Source of the DNA: Whalleya microplaca
Lineage: Eukaryota; Ascomycota; Sordariomycetes; Xylariales; Xylariaceae
Assembly (NCBI GenBank): GCA_022497155.1
Contig: MU385749.1
Coordinates: 428,748 to 492,747, forward strand
Length of the DNA: 64,000 nucleotides
Reading direction: 5' to 3'
Positions 12,401 to 22,905 of this stretch are shown piece after piece; position 1 is the first letter of the stretch; the number at the start of each line of letters is the position of its first letter. Made by a program: the position numbers and the translations under genes. The notes beneath the pieces were generated by a model. The model did no database searches. It had not been told where the DNA came from and saw nothing but the letters and a program-made list of their open reading frames with translations.

Positions 12401-14201
12401 GTGGCCGAAGACGAGACTGGCACCACGCCCGATGAAGAGTTCTTGGGACGCATAGAACAAGAACTTGACAAGAGCTTGAAGATGTTTGGTATCTCGGGTA
12501 GCGACGATGACTTAGCCCACGCCCGGAAGAACCACGAGCCGCCAGCGCCAACCCACGCTCTCGTTATTGACGGGTTTACTTTGAGATGGGTGCTCCACGA
12601 CAGCCTTAAACAGAAATTCCTGCTTTTGTGCAAGCAATGCGCATCAGTCCTCTGTTGTCGTGTGAGTCCTGCACAGAAGGCTTCAGTCGTGAACATGGTC
12701 AAGAATGGTCTCGATGTCATGACATTGTCCATCGGAGACGGTGCCAATGATGTCGCAATGATCCAGGAGGCAGATGTTGGTGTGGGTATTGCTGGTGTCG
12801 AAGGTCGCCAAGCTGTCATGTCAGCCGATTATGCCATTGGTCAATTCCGATTCCTTCAGAGATTGGTCCTCGTCCACGGCCGTTGGTCCTACAGAAGGAT
12901 GTCTGAGTCTATCGCCAACTTCTTCTACAAGAACATCATCTGGACCTTTACCATTCTATGGTTCCAATGCTTCTGCAATTTCGACATCACGTATCTTTTC
13001 GATTATACTTACATCCTCATGTTCCACCTTATCTTTACCTCTGCGCCCCCCATCGTCATTGGTGTCCTCGACCAAGACGTGTCGGATGCAATATCCTTAG
13101 CCGTTCCTCAACTCTATCGCCGTGGCATTGAGCGTCTCGAATGGACACAGCACAAGTTTTGGTAAGTTCACCGTCTCATTCGTCATATTTTGATTAGATA
13201 TGCTAACCTGCCGTAGGATGTATATGCTCGATGGTGCCTATCAAAGTGTAATAGGCTTCTTCATCCCATACTTGACTGTGGTACGAACTTCGGCCATAAC
13301 AGGAAATGGATTGGACATCAGTGATCGAACCCGGTTTGGTGCCTACGTTGCGCATCCATCCGTCATCACTATCAATCTCTATATTCTCATCAACACCTAC
13401 CGATGGGATTGGCTTACGCTCTTGATTATGGCCATTAGTGACCTCTTTATCTTCTTCTGGACCGGTGTATTTACATCGACAACATATTCCGCCCAGTTCT
13501 ACGAGGCGGCTCCCCAGATCTATGGCGAGGCCTCCTTCTGGGCTGTTCTTATCATCACTCCCATTATCTCTCTGGCACCTCGTTATGCTGTCAAAGCTCT
13601 TCGGAAGGTCTATTGGCCCCGTGATGTCGATATCATTCGGGAACAAATGAAGCAAGGCAAATTCGACAAACTAGAGAAACAGGAGTTGACAGAGGAGGCC
13701 GTAAAGGCCAGCTCGTCCAGTTCGTCACAGTCGTCGAGAGTCAAGAGACATAAGCAGTTCGCAAGTGTAGATGAAGACCTCCGGCCCATCTACCCGCCTT
13801 CCGTGGCAACACATTCTGTTGTGGGGCACAATGCCCGTAGTCAGAATGGGAGCGACGGAACGAATTACACGAGACACGAGCCATCGATAGATCTGCCTGT
13901 TGCTCAACCTGTAGATCCACCTTCAGAGCCTCCGGTGCGCCCCTCTGTCGATCGCGTCCGTCCCTCGTATGACCGTATGCGCGCGTCAATGGACCGGATC
14001 CGGCCAAGCTACGAAGCGACCAACGAGTTTACCACAGCTGCTATGCTAAGTAGATTTGAATCCTCTCACTCTAACACAGCAGAAGCAACTCAAGGCAACG
14101 GGATAGTAAACCGGATAAGAAGGCGAACCCGAGGCAAATCTTTTAAGTCAGCATTTGCGTTCAACAAAGACAGCAACAACCACATTCGCGAGCATGAATG
14201 A
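9447..14201 (+). CDS. P4-type ATPase, phospholipid flippase (Dnf1-like)
   Basis: This pump flips phospholipids from the outer to the inner leaflet of plasma and Golgi/endosomal membranes, supporting vesicle traffic and polarised growth. Three exons (9447-9914, 9974-13161, 13217-14201) give 1,546 residues, the expected size for fungal Dnf1/2 types. The N-terminal ~100 residues are basic and low-complexity. TM1-2 follow, starting around WFQFHNIANIFFLF. The actuator loop has DGET at D394. TM4 has PISLY (P572) where ion-pumping ATPases carry PEGL. The phosphorylation site is DKTGTLT with D625. TGDK begins at T938 and the hinge GDGAND is at 1077-1082. TM5-10 follow, and the C-terminal tail is Ser/Arg/Pro-rich with repeated RPSYDR-like words. 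Both introns are GT/AG and the exon 2/3 join rebuilds a Trp codon. All catalytic motifs are intact. Paralogue choice (Dnf1/2 rather than Drs2 or Dnf3) is by overall resemblance only. Confidence 0.95.
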
Positions 14202-16852
14202 GGGCCATTTTTACAAACTCCGATAGTGAACCTGTAAGATAAGCGTGCTTCTCGAAGACCTGCGTTCTTTCCCTTCAAAGTGATATCCCGGGCACACACA
14301 ATGCTCAGCTACGATCTTCCACGAGCGATTTACGACAGCATCACAGCCGTCATTCGGTTACGTCGCATACCTGAACCACCCACCCACCCACCCACCAATC
14401 CGAAGATTCTGGACGACTTGTCTACTTTTTTCTCCTACTATTTGCATCGGCGTTGGCGTTTTAATCGGCACATCGAAAGGAGTCCTGCGGAGAAGCACTG
14501 CACGAGATGACGATTTCGACCTGAAGATCGAGACTTCTACTTTTCTCTGCATCATAGAATTTTTTTGTTTTTATCAAACCGAGTTGATGGAACAGCACAG
14601 CACACTGCCATTGTGCTCCCAGCAGCCATTCTTCGAAGAGGGATGTCCCCTAACTTTGTATGGGGTGCCCTTCGGTCATTGCCTCCTCCTCTACTACTGT
14701 TTTTTTCTTGCGTGTGTGTTGTGTCTGTCTCGTTTTTGAGTCTTTGTTGTTGTTGTTCCCAAGGGCTATAGGACGGATTCTTTTATTTAAAGGCGTTATG
14801 CGAAAAGAGAGCGCGGGAAACAGGATTTGAAACCTGGTTGTGTGTGTGTGTGTGTGATAGCATACGTGCGGGCGAATATGCATGTTGATCAGAGAAAGAC
14901 GAATTTTTGTGTGTCTGGGTTGGGGGGACAGCAAGCGAAAGGTGGTGGTCCGCCTCCTGTGTATATAAAGATGTGGAGGGGGGGTGGTGGTTGGTGATGA
15001 TGCTATAAGAGGGGAGGGGAGGGGATGGCCTGGTTGGGTGGTGTGGATGAATACAATACATAATCAATGAGAATCTGTAGTTTGGAGACGCCAAACAAGA
15101 AAATAACGTTCATGTTCACTTAATTAGATACTTTGGTCTTCTTGTGACTGTTGATTTTCCGAGTCGTACACAGCCACTGGCACCAAAGACGAGTACTCGA
15201 GACAGATTGTCATGACTACATGTAGCTCAGTCACAGGGGAAATGATACTGGCTAGGATGTAAATAATAGGAGAGTTCACAGAAGCAATTGTCCAAGTAAT
15301 GATTGTCAAATTAGTGGAAAGAACGACTATTGCATAGTATACCGGATCCTGCAAACCAGCAAGTGAGACAGCATCCCTGAAATTCGATCATGGATGGATA
15401 TACCCTCCAAACCACAAATGAGAAGTTGGCCGATTATGTTGTTTACCCCCTGTCTACTTCCCAGAGAATATGGAGCATACGAGCAACCCGAAGACTCAGT
15501 TTCGGTAGGTACTAGAGAGAGAGAGAAAACCCAGTATGTACGCCGACCATCAGAAGTAGAGGAAGCATTGGCCACCCATAGACTCATTGTCGAGGAGCCT
15601 CACTGAGCCACGGGTCAAGAACGATGAAGGGCACCGTTTTTCGGGATCTCTCCATCGAGGCCTCTATAGCGTAGGGATTTTATCCACCTTCGGGCTTAGG
15701 GACAGGGCTAGGGGGAGGGGGAGGGGGAGGGCTAGGGGGCGCTGGCATGCCACACACACACCTCTTCTCGAGCCATGTTAGCCAGCGCCAGCACCTTGGG
15801 CACCTCCAGGCGAACCGAACGGGCATGGTTGCGGTATTCGTGACGGTGGTTTGAGCTTGTGCTTGGCTTGGCTTGGTATCGTTGGATGTTCGTGCCGAAC
15901 GTCGAAATAATCTGGTCGTAAGGCTTTATTGACTTTCGTGTTGGTGTTGGTTCGTTCACTTGCTTGAGCTTATAGATGGTGCTGCGCGATAGGCAGAACT
16001 CTTTCACATATTCAGAAGGAGCACTGCCTATTATAGTCTCCGTCTATTGTCGCACACAGCTGATGACTTGCTGATCTTGAGTTTGTCATGATGGTGAGTC
16101 ACCTTTATGCTCGAATACATTCGGTCTTGCATTCTACTGACGTGGATAGCAAATTCATGAGCTCAGGGCCGTGTTTGTCATGCATTCGCAGTCACATTTT
16201 GGTGTTTGGAATTTCCCACGCTGAGTTACCGAGTGACTATTGAAACTTTTCACAATATCTAATACTTTGCTCATTAGCTAGATTTAATACGCACCACCGG
16301 CTGCGTAGATATGCCCCGTCTCTTATTTGGAGTAAAATAACACTGCTCCTGAGACGTTTCTAGGAAGATTAGTTCTATTGGATAGGTATCGAGTCTAAGG
16401 GACCTTGTGGGAGGTTCAACTACATATAGACGAACAGTATAGGTTGCATCAAACATCTTGTTTTGACAGACACTTCTAGTTTCATATAATCGGCATGGCA
16501 TCTTCGGCTTGAGCTATATATGGAGTAGACCTATCATCTAAACATCTACTGATGGCATCTTCAAGATGAAAGACGACAATATCTAGGTCATAGAAGAACT
16601 AGTTGAAAAGCAGACCCTCGATAGAAGGCCAGATAGCAATTACTTTTTCGGTTCGGCATTAGTCACCACTCGCGAGGCTGTGGGAAGTTGTTGTGATACC
16701 ATTCGGCATCTATCCGCACAAACAACCGGTATTTGGTCATCTATGTGCTAAGATAGTTCGCTGGTTTGATCTATTAGACTTACAGCGCCATAATGTATGA
16801 CTCTGGTTACCGTACCTGACTCTTACTATATACCCGGTAGTAGCTGTGCCCA
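14202..16852. other. Intergenic region, flippase 3' side to dioxygenase 3' side
   Basis: This 2.65-kb stretch between two gene 3' ends shows no convincing gene. The first ~900 bp probably include the flippase 3' UTR. It contains a TG dinucleotide run near 14,838-14,856, a G-rich strand near 14,970-15,030 and a G-run cluster at 15,692-15,740. A minus-strand frame (about 16,090-15,732) has a helix-turn-helix-like phrase (SRSTIYKLKQ) and one in-frame stop; see findings. Confidence 0.6.
15692..15740 (+). repeat. G-run cluster, potential G-quadruplex
   Basis: At least seven runs of three to five or more G in about 49 bases are separated by one to five bases, on the plus strand, including three GGGGGA-type units in a row. 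Such spacing allows intramolecular G-quadruplex folding; formation is inference. Confidence 0.6.
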
Positions 16853-17957
16853 TCATGGTGATTGGTTGAAATCATAGCTATTCCCAAAGCCCCTATTCAA
16901 GTACTTCCCCATGACATCCTGCTTCGACACCCAATCAACCGGGACCTCCAATCCTAGCTCCCCCCGCGCGTCCAACCCCTCAAGCACCGGCTTGACATCG
17001 TCCGCAAACTCAAGCCTCATCGGGTTCCGGTACCAATTGGCGAAGTGGATCATCGCCAGCATCACGCGCACCTCCTGCGTGGTATTCGGCATGCCGGCGT
17101 GCCAGAGGCGTAAGTCGCGGATCACGACGCTGCCCTTCTTGATCGCGGGCTGGCACGGGCCGTCGCCGCCGTGCGCGGCCTTCCACTCCGCTATGCGGTC
17201 TGCCTTGATGCGCCCGCTGGCGCGCTCGCCGTGGGCGCCCTCCTGCGCGGCGAGGCCCAGGCCCGGGCCCTGGTGCGTGCTGAGCCATACCTCCGTCGAC
17301 CCGTTCTCGGGCGTCATGTCCACTAGCGGGACGTTGACGACGAGCGCGAAGGGATGCGCCAGGTGCGCGAAATCTGCGTCCGCGTGCACGGGTTGGCGAG
17401 CCGGCGAAGAGCCTGGGAGAGGCGGCATGGCGGAGTTGGCGGAGCAGAAGGTCCATTTTGGTCTTGGGCCGAGGACGTAGGAGGTTATTTGTGTTGCTAT
17501 ACGATCTGATGGAAGATATATTAGAGACTATTTACTATTTCTACCGAGATACTAAGGAGTTGTGATGAGCGACCTAACTTGTAAAGACCGGTGGGTGAAA
17601 GTACTCTGCCCATGGTGGCGCATCCTGTTGAAGATTCCCTAGGTTATAATTGAACGGCCCATCCTCGCCGCGAGCTTGAAGGGCGCGAGCATCCTCGACC
17701 ATCTTGGTGTTGAGGTGGTCTAAGTGCTGATGCGGGACTGCATCTTCAACCACAACGAGGCCGTCTAGGTGGAGGCTTCGCACTGCCACCTCGAGGTTCC
17801 GATCATCTAGACGACTATGCTTGACTTCTGAAGCAGATGGTCGAATGACACTAGGCGTGGTGTATGACCGAAGGAACTTGGCTTGTGTTATAGTCCTCTG
17901 GCCGAAAGAACGGCGGGCACAGGACAGTACCATTTTGCAGCGAAGAGGAAGAGCCAT
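16853..17957 (-). CDS. Phytanoyl-CoA dioxygenase (PhyH) family Fe(II)/2-oxoglutarate enzyme
   Basis: A non-haem iron, 2-oxoglutarate-dependent oxygenase of 343 residues in two exons: 17957-17579 and 17505-16853. The 73-bp intron has a GT donor followed by TAGG and a CAG acceptor, and the split codon becomes Asn127. The iron-binding triad is visible: H167 and D169 in PVHADADF, and H262 in RLWHAGMPN. R273 sits 11 residues later, where these enzymes bind 2-oxoglutarate. GPRPKWTFCSANSAMPPLPG is typical of the fungal branch that includes secondary-metabolite hydroxylases. The first ~35 residues are Arg/Ser/Thr-rich without acids, possibly a mitochondrial presequence; Met9 is an alternative start. 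The substrate cannot be read from sequence. It lies tail-to-head downstream of the Zn-cluster gene on the same strand. Confidence 0.9.
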
Positions 17958-18340
17958 GATTTGAAGGAAGGAAAGAGAAAATTTTATCTATATGAATTTG
18001 ATAGAACCATTGTGATGGTCGACCGCCCTCTTCATATATGTCGCTGTCCTGGACGGAAGCCAAATCCAACTTTAAGGGGGAAACCCGAGCTCGGGATTCC
18101 TTTCCCTTCGTAGCTGCGTTAGCGCTGAATATGGGCGTCCATAGGCGTCTCCACTCGACACGTTTGGTATCTCCGCAGTCCTTTTCTCCATGTGACCTTT
18201 CTAATGGCAGATGTCAGATTGGACAAGAAATAACACCGCAACCTAAAAAAACATGGCGGATTGACAAGGAGGTCGGTGAACACCTAATATCGTTCGAGCT
18301 CTGAGATTGTGGGGTTCTGTCGGCTTCATTACCTGCCCTC
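17958..18340. promoter_or_regulatory. Spacer upstream of dioxygenase
   Basis: 383 bp between the regulator's stop and the dioxygenase ATG on the same strand. It should hold the dioxygenase promoter. No clear motif was recognised and the short frames here are not supported. Confidence 0.5.
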
Positions 18341-19957
18341 CTAGCCCCAGTAGTTTTTCAAACGAGTAATGATTTGTTGGACTGGCCAACCTGTGCTCTT
18401 CTGACAGGCAAAGAGGTGACCTACTACCTCTTGCCGGGCTGGATCGTCCCGTATATACCTCGCACCTGAAAGCATGCGGTTAACTCATGATTGGTGTATA
18501 CATAATATGGGAAAAGTCAGAGAGGGAGAGGTTGTGGATAACTGCTTACAAAATGATATTGGCCCGAAGGCATTGACGAGGATCGCCGGCTTGTTCGATG
18601 TGAACGCAATACCACATATTTCGAGAGAAAGTTGCTCAAGTATGTCTTCCTTTGTATGGTCAACACTGTCAATTCCCATGCTTAGAAGAAGACCGCTGAG
18701 TTGCCCCAGCTGAGCTGAGGACGGTGCTCTCATAGCCAGCATGAACAATGAGACCAAAAGGTAATGCCGGGCTGCAGCTAGGAGACTGTTAGCTTTGTCA
18801 AAATCTTGACATTATAAAGGGGGGAAGGAGGAATAGTGAGCTGTTATACCGTGACAGTCTTGCAGAATTCGCACCGATGGAAGTTTCGATAGCAATGGGA
18901 CCGGAGCCCTAGAGAAAGGCTCGAAATGTGGTGGTAGGTTCGAGAGCCAGACTCTGACTAGAACGAGCAACATGTTCCATTTTGCTTCAGTGGTGTTGGT
19001 TGATTCTCCAATGGTCACGTTGATGATACGTCCAAGTATCAGAGTAATTGCATTGAGATGGTCATTATCCGTCAGGAAAACTGTCAGGTCAGGAATCGGG
19101 CCCAGGTCCATCTTGAGGCGACAGTGGTCAAACAGACTGAACGTAATATCCTCACGGAGGTAGTTCCAGAAGCCAGCAGCAAATAGTCTTTCTGATAATT
19201 GATCTGGAAGACTGTGACGCTGAGAGGCAAAAGAATACGCGCCCTGCAAGTGTCTGTTCGGATCAACTTCTTCTACAGAGTCTACTTAGAAATGTCTCTT
19301 GCGAAATCGAATTGCAGAATTAGATGATTGTCTTAACTAACCATCAAGTATTTCATACGATCTCAAGAGACAAGTTGCCGCGAGCGCCACGCCTCTCGTA
19401 ACCCGAGCATCTTCCGCGTCGAGCTCGATGAGCAGGCGAATACAGTTCGTATGATACGACTCTGCTGCGTCTCGAGCTGAAGGAGCCGTAGTCTTGCTCA
19501 CATGCATAGCGGAAAGCGCTATGATTGCGCTGAATAGAAGCGGCTCATCTAAAGCAATGACGGGGACTTTCGTGGCGAAGGTGGAGAGCGCGTCATTGAG
19601 ATCATACCAAAGTGCTAAGTCAACGATGTAGTGATGAAAATAGTTAGCCGTCTCCGGCTTCTCCAATGCCTTGCGCGGAGTGTCTATCACCAAAGCTGGA
19701 GCACGGAAGGTTAACGCAATTCTCCAGTCAATGACTATATCTAGAGGATACGGACACATGCCTCGATTCGAACTTCTTTTAACGGAGGACCTTCGAAGCT
19801 GAAGAGGCCTCTCTGAGCGATCACAGTACCGTCCTGCCTTCGCGCATCGTTGACATATAGGGAGTCCTTCGTCGCCTATAACACACGTGTCGTGAGCAGC
19901 AGGATCTACAGTTAATATGATACGAGCTGCATACATTTGAGTTTGCGATGTCGACAT
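18341..19957 (-). CDS. Zn2Cys6-type fungal transcription regulator with damaged DNA-binding N-terminus
   Basis: A fungal-specific regulator. From the ATG at 19957 the exons are 19957-19342, 19272-18850, 18777-18550 and 18465-18341, giving 463 residues. Each junction is GT/AG and the frame holds throughout. Exon joins rebuild SYEILDEEVDPNRHLQGAYS and QDCHAAARHYLLVSLFMLAM, and the tail ends GHLFACQKSTGWP then a short helix. This resembles the Fungal_trans_2 (PF11951) regulatory domain. Only the second half of the zinc cluster, PICQRCAKAGRYCDR, is in frame. The first half is missing: a matching CRSC..RHVC phrase exists at 19910-19881 but in another frame. A short upstream reading MPRQFNRT (20120-20097), the usual start of this family, is also disconnected. 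A further intron near 19,670-19,760 is possible. It may be a pseudogene, a non-DNA-binding derivative, or unusually spliced. Confidence 0.7.
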
Positions 19958-20120
19958 GTGTTACTATTCCAGCATAGCTGTTGTCAGCGAATGTCCAATG
20001 AGGGAGGCCAGTTCACAGGTTATATACCAAGCTACAATGATAAGTGTCAATCATAAGTCCAGACAGGGGAGTTATTATTTCATTTTATAGCTCACCTGTT
20101 CGGTTAAATTGACGAGGCAT
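19881..20120 (-). pseudogene. Displaced 5' exons of the Zn-cluster regulator
   Basis: Reading minus from 20120 gives MPRQFNRT followed by a good GTGAGC donor at 20095. A Cys-rich phrase of the form CRSCCSRHVC lies at 19910-19881, but its frame is shifted relative to the GDEGLPICQRC frame that follows. Its spacing is CX2CX5C rather than CX2CX6C. No acceptor that I tried restores a full six-cysteine cluster. Confidence 0.55.
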
Positions 20121-20702
20121 TATGAATGCATATTGCAGGAGTTATATACCATGAGGGTAGAGTATGTAGGTAGAAGTACTGATAGACTAAGATTCATATT
20201 CCATTCGTAATTTCATTCGTACCTAAGGTAAGTTGTAGGCCAATCAACAATTTGTACCTCCCTAAGCTGTACCCCATATAATAAACAATTATACCTGCCT
20301 ACGAACATAAGTAATTGAGAAGAGATTGCACGTAGTGTTCTTACTATTTTCTTGAATTAGATGGGCCATGTGAACCTCAAGGTAAGTTCAGGAGACGTGC
20401 TGCTGGCTTAAAGACATGCGCCACAAGGATCTACTTACTAAATTCACTAGCCACAGCAATATCGTCAGTTACTTCCAACACCAGCCACAAGACCCTGAAA
20501 TTGAACTTTAGTCGAAATCATGACCCATGGCATGACTTTTATCCTTCTGCAATTGACCACCCTGGTGCGTTGCAATCATGCGATTTCTGCTTCCCCCGTG
20601 TTGCACACCGGCCAGATGATATTTCTATAAGCTTGAGTCATCTCTGCAAACTTTTCTAAGCTTACAGCAGTGTCCTACACAAGCTACTACACTTCACTCA
20701 AG
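20121..20702. promoter_or_regulatory. Divergent promoter region, regulator / aldehyde dehydrogenase
   Basis: 582 bp between divergent starts. AT-rich tracts near 20,270-20,300 (ATATAATAAAC) and scattered TACCT/AGGTA words are seen. No defined operator is claimed. If the two genes are co-regulated, this is where shared sites would lie. Confidence 0.55.
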
Positions 20703-22582
20703 ATGGCGGTCGAAGATCTGGAGGAATGGGTCGACGACTTCAGTGCTCTGATGCAGAAGTTCCCGTATGTGCCAACGTTCAATGTCTTTTCTTGATGGCG
20801 GTTATTCTTCTAACTGAGTGTATATATAGGGCTAAAGACTTCAGCTTCATCGCATACCCCTTCGTTTTGATTGTTGTAGGCGGCCTCGTTCTCTACTTCA
20901 CCCACACGGATTACTGGGACAGACCGAAGCGATACACAGTGCCAGCCCCCAAGAAACCCGAAGAGACCAGAATCCTAAAAGAACCAACCGTCAAAGTCTC
21001 CGGCTCAACTGCTATACAATGCTACATGCCCGCCACTGGCCAGTTCCTCGGCTTCGTCAACCCGTCCACACCTGATGGCATCGACCGTGCAATATCCCAA
21101 GCTGCTGCTGCACAGGAGAAATGGGCGAAGTCTTCTTTTAACGAGAGAAGGAAGGTCCTTCGCACCATGATGCAATACATACTGGAAAATCAAGAACATA
21201 TCTGCCTCATAAGCTCGCTCGACTCTGGCAAGACGATGGTGGATGCTCAGCTCGGCGAGATCATGGTCACGGTCGAGAAGCTGCAGTGGACCATTAAGCA
21301 TGGCGAAAAGGCTCTGCGTCCGAGCAAGCGCCCGACAAACTTGTTGATGGCGTACAAGAAGAATACTGTGCACTACGAGCCCCTGGGTGTGGTTGCTGCA
21401 CTCGTCAGCTGGAATTACCCCTTTCACAACTTGATGGGACCTATCATCAGCTCTATCTTCTCCGGAAATGGAATCGTGGTCAAGGTCAGCGAACAGACGT
21501 GCTGGAGCGCCGCCTACTACACTAGCATTGCGAGAGGCGCGCTCGTGGCACACGGCCACGATCCCCTCTTGGTCCAGAGCGTAGTGTGCTGGCCGCAGAC
21601 GGCAGGACATCTGACGAGCCACCCTGGTATCAGCCATCTCACGTTCATCGGCAGTCGACCAGTATGTCACCAGGTCGCCGCCAGCGCAGCCAAGAGCCTG
21701 ACGCCCGTCCTCGCCGAGCTTGGAGGTAAAGACGCCGCGATCATCCTGGACTCGGCCAAGAGCGATCTGAACCGGATCGTGAACATCCTCATGCGCGGCA
21801 CCTTCCAGGCCTCGGGCCAGAACTGCATCGGCATCGAACGGATCCTCGCCACGCCTGGCGTCTACGACAAGCTCGTGGAGATGCTCGAGCCGCGCGTCAA
21901 GGCTTTGCGTCTTGGGCTCGATAAGGACGTCGGTGCCATGGTGTCGGACGGCTCGTTCTCACGACTGGAGAAGCTGGTCGAGGACGCCGTGGCCAAGGGC
22001 GCTAGACTCCTCGCCGGTGGCAAGCGCTACGTACACCCCGAGCATCCCCGGGGATTCTACTTCTCGCCGACGCTCCTCGTCGACGTGACGCCGGACATGG
22101 GGATCGCGAACGAGGAGTGCTTCGGACCGATCATGACAATCCTCCGCGCACCGACCTCGTCCGCAGCCTCCGTCCTCGCCGTCGCCAACGCGCCGGACTT
22201 CGGCCTCGGGGCGTCCGTCTACGGGCGCGACTCCGACCCCGTCCTGCGCCAGGTCGTGCGCGACGTCCGCGCCGGCAACGTCTCCGTCAACGACTTCGCC
22301 GTCTACTACGCCGTGCAGATGCCGTTCGGCGGCGTGGGCGGCTCCGGGTACGGGCGCTTCGCCGGCGAGGAGGGCCTCCGCGGCCTCTGCAATATCAAGA
22401 GCGTGTGCGAGGACCGGTGGGGCTGCCTCGGCGTCCGCACCTCCATCCCGCCCGCGGTGCAGTATCCAGTCAAGAGTCAGGAGAGGGGCTGGAGATTCAC
22501 GAGTGGGGTCGTCGGCGTCGGCTATGCCTTGACGGTCAAGGAGAAGATCGGGGCGTTGATTCAGCTTGCGAAGAACAGTTAG
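20703..22582 (+). CDS. Membrane-anchored aldehyde dehydrogenase, Msc7-like
   Basis: An NAD(P)+-dependent aldehyde dehydrogenase family protein of 604 residues. Exon 1 is 20703-20764 and exon 2 is 20830-22582, with a 65-bp GTATGT...TAG intron and a split Pro codon. A hydrophobic segment at about residues 24-45 (IAYPFVLIVVGGLVLYF) would anchor the enzyme. The catalytic parts are complete: SWNYPFHN with N216, LAELGGKDAAI with E317, and SGQNCIG with C353. The C-terminal FGGVGGSGYGRFAGEEGL is the usual family end. The anchor and overall layout match yeast Msc7 and plant ALDH22; their substrate is unknown. Third codon positions in the last third are strongly GC-rich, unlike the first third. It is the last gene before the AT-rich block, whose edge is about 320 bp downstream. 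Confidence 0.92.
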
Positions 22583-22905
22583 GTTAGGTGGTGTATAGAA
22601 GGAAAGAAGGAGGGAAGGAAGGAGCATTTACTGGGAGTTGCGGCGATGATAACCTGTATGAAAGTAGCTGCATTGATACCCTGTATATAATCTTAATCAT
22701 AGAGAACATGTAATGTCTAGTCGATCGGCCTTGGTTCGCTGGTCTTCGGTGAGAGGAATAGGCTGATCTATTGTAAAACTTAACAAGTTTAATAAAGTAC
22801 CGTTGAACAGTTTTTTTGAAAGTCTCATTGTCATCGTACTAGGTTTCTTACAACGTTAGCGCTATGGTTGATTGGTACAATAAGGCCAACATGGAGTGGA
22901 TAACA
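22583..22905. other. 3' flank of aldehyde dehydrogenase, edge of AT-rich block
   Basis: Contains the presumed 3' UTR, a GGAAGGA-rich purine stretch just after the stop, and the change from normal composition to the AT-rich transposon block near 22,890. No gene is supported. Confidence 0.65.

Noticed and set aside
21959..22627. 222-codon minus-strand frame
   Set aside because: Antisense shadow of the GC-rich aldehyde dehydrogenase 3' end.
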